Shown here: piece by piece, positions 62,301 to 64,000 of the stretch
Layout: each line of letters begins with the position of its first letter
Position numbering within the stretch: the stretch's first letter is position 1
NCBI GenBank assembly: GCA_029783825.1
Contig: JAREIK010004391.1
Location: forward strand, 1 to 64,000
Direction: 5' to 3'
DNA length: 64,000 nt
Origin: Sapria himalayana
Lineage: Eukaryota > Streptophyta > Magnoliopsida > Malpighiales > Rafflesiaceae
The notes under the pieces: model-generated
The model's database searches: none
The model's input: only the letters and a program-made list of their open reading frames with translations
What the model was told of the DNA's origin: nothing
Made by a program: the position numbers and the translations under genes

Positions 62301-64000
62301 TCCATCATTTTAATAATCATTTCGAATAACATTTCTCATCGTTTTCAAATGGAATTCATAGAATCTTCAAACAACCCAAAAGTAAAATATTTGTTCCTGT
62401 TCTCACTAAATTTCTCTCATCTTTGACCCGTCACTTCTACCTAAAATACACATTTTATTTCATTATTGAATCTCAGTCCATGATCATCTATTTCTTACTC
62501 ACTTGCAATGGACCCATAAATTTTTCAAATAAATTGGTCATTCCCATCACTCTAGTCTCCATTCATTTCATTTCTTCCTCCAAGATTTCCATTATGCAAT
62601 ATAAATTTTTTTTGGTGAGTCACAAATAGTGCTCCTTCTTTTGGAGGTGCATCTGCTATAATGCATTTCTTTCTCTATCTTCACTTTATCTTCCTTTTCT
62701 ATATTTTTCATGCATTCTTCCCACTTGTTATTTTTATTTCTTCAATTCCTAACTTAGGTAGTTATTCACAAATGCTCATCCATTTAATTGATATTAAATT
62801 TTATTTTTTTTAGCATGCATGACTTCTCCAAATTTTCCCTTTTTCTTTTGTGTGTCATATTTGACAAGGTATACTCCCTCTTCATCATATTTTCTCTACT
62901 TTCAATCACTTCTATGCTTTTTTAAGGAAGGGCTGCACATCTTGCCTTGTTTTAGTTAGCCCTTCATCTTCAAGAATCTTTTTTTCTCCATGCTTTCTTC
63001 AAGCTCTCTTTTAACACCAGCAATGTTAGTCGAGACATCAATGGATATATTTCATCTCTATCTTCATATATTAGGATTCTTTTGCCTTGACATATTATCA
63101 TTAACAAAGAATGGTGAATTAGATGCCTAGAGAATTCACCCTCCAAAATATTGAGGATAGACTTCTCCAAGATCTTCCTCGCATGGATCTTGAATCCGTT
63201 AACTAAGATGAGAAATAGTATCACCCCATCTTGCATGAGAGTAGGGTTGGAGAAAGTTTACAAAAATAAAGCATATAAATATAACCAAATCCTTGTTGTC
63301 CTCTATGAGTTCTCCTGTCACCAAATATTCATAAGTACTTTTCAATGAAACCCTCCTTTCTCATTTTCCACTCTTTAATATTTGGTTTCTTTTTTAGGGA
63401 TTTGAAGGACATACCATCCATAACTTCTTGCAATTCAAATATCTCATTAATAGATTCCTCATCGAAGAGCACCCAAACATCTCGTACATTGTACTTTTTA
63501 TCAATCAATGTCTTCCAAATTCAAATAAAATTTTGACAATCATAATGTTTTGTCTTTCCAAGTGCATGCAAAATTTTTTACACTTTTTATTTTCATTTGA
63601 TTCCTAGAAGGCAAAATAAATTTTTAAATGCACACTCTCTATAAAGTTTTTCTTGCCCAAGAATGAGATCATTCATTTTTCTGATTTTTAAAGTTGACTC
63701 TGATGCTGCGGCTTTGGGAGAATCCTTGGGGATCTATTAAGTATATCACTTGACTCTTACCTTTTAACCTGAATCAATCTCATCGATTTCCACTCATTAA
63801 TTCAAATCAAGGTTTCATCCTTCATGATAGCTCTAATATTTGTTCATTAGAGTTCCAAAGATTTTTATTGGGGCGGAGAAGAAGAAAAGTCTTAAGTATC
63901 AAAAAATTAAAGTTAGGAGCTATAAAAGAATTTGGTTTTAGTCATGGCCCTAACAATTTCATTATTATCCACATAGTCATGACTTTTCATTTAAAAAGAA
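62300..64000 (-). pseudogene. Tat-type gypsy internal ORF fossil, third paralogue (runs off the window)
   Basis: The minus-strand reading from about 63720 downward includes KNFACTWKDKTL, SKFYLNLEDID, INEIFELQEVMDG and, after frame changes, FGDRRTHRGQQGF and YMLYFCKLSP (63600 to about 63260). An 88-codon open stretch at 62970-63236 follows (GFKIHARKILEKSILNILEGE, then EDRDEIYP). The EFYxNL / IN / LLYxxF spacing again recalls the 'putative plant transposon protein' domain, and this is the best preserved of the paralogues. Its start would lie beyond 64000. The plus-strand frames at 62423-62629, 63151-63348 and 63345-63536 are shadows. Confidence 0.55.

Noticed and set aside
1..64000. tRNA, rRNA, organelle-derived DNA or centromeric satellite
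   Set aside because: Reading both strands, I saw no tRNA arm pattern, no conserved rRNA or plastid wording, and no long high-copy satellite array; a covariance-model search would be needed to exclude small RNAs fully.

Overview
The window looks like transposon-filled heterochromatin from a seed plant, probably pericentromeric. It is very AT-rich and CpG-poor, and the recognisable coding matter is decayed plant mobile-element protein: Ty1/copia gag-pol, Ty3/gypsy gag and Athila/Tat-type pol, and hAT transposase. No open frame longer than about 110 codons was supplied or seen, and I recognise no host gene, rRNA, tRNA or CRISPR array. I do not name a species.

Layout. 1-8.3 kb: an Athila/Tat-like gypsy element on the + strand (a long LTR with a CATGAC-rich part, a decayed primer-binding site at 2268-2286, RT-RNase H-integrase remnants at 3.0-4.4 kb and an LTR piece at 4.6-5.4 kb), then a gypsy gag fossil on the - strand (5.4-6.35 kb) and another LTR fragment (6.95-8.29 kb). 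8.3-15 kb: AT-rich filler with short tandem repeats, a copia protease fossil on the - strand and a fragment of the dispersed gypsy family. 15,019-58,653: two direct, adjacent copies of a 21.8-kb block. Each copy holds, left to right, a copia gag-pol fossil (- strand), a palindromic TA microsatellite, a gypsy ORF fossil (- strand), a - strand LTR, a 2.4-kb solo LTR with 5-bp target-site duplications, a + strand LTR, a second - strand gypsy fossil between LTRs, and the 3' part of a hAT transposon. 58.65-64 kb: the 5' part of that hAT, a - strand LTR interrupted by a GC-rich hAT-like insert, and another gypsy ORF fossil.

The main result is the tandem duplication. The copia reverse transcriptase reads on smoothly leftward across the left outer edge (15,019), and the hAT transposase reads on smoothly rightward across the right outer edge (58,653), so both outer edges are ancestral. 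Only the middle junction (36,801-36,804) is new. It joins hAT to copia at a 4-bp CTCA microhomology and makes an in-frame chimeric ORF. The copies differ mainly by small indels, a TA-repeat expansion and a 48-bp deletion. That pattern fits a real recent duplication but also an assembly that kept two haplotypes or long-read consensus errors, so reads spanning the junction would decide.

Nothing here looks like a working gene system. The interest lies in the nested insertions, the duplication junction and a dispersed LTR family with an unusual CATGAC-rich periodic segment. Protein-family calls come from reading translated motifs by eye, without database searches.
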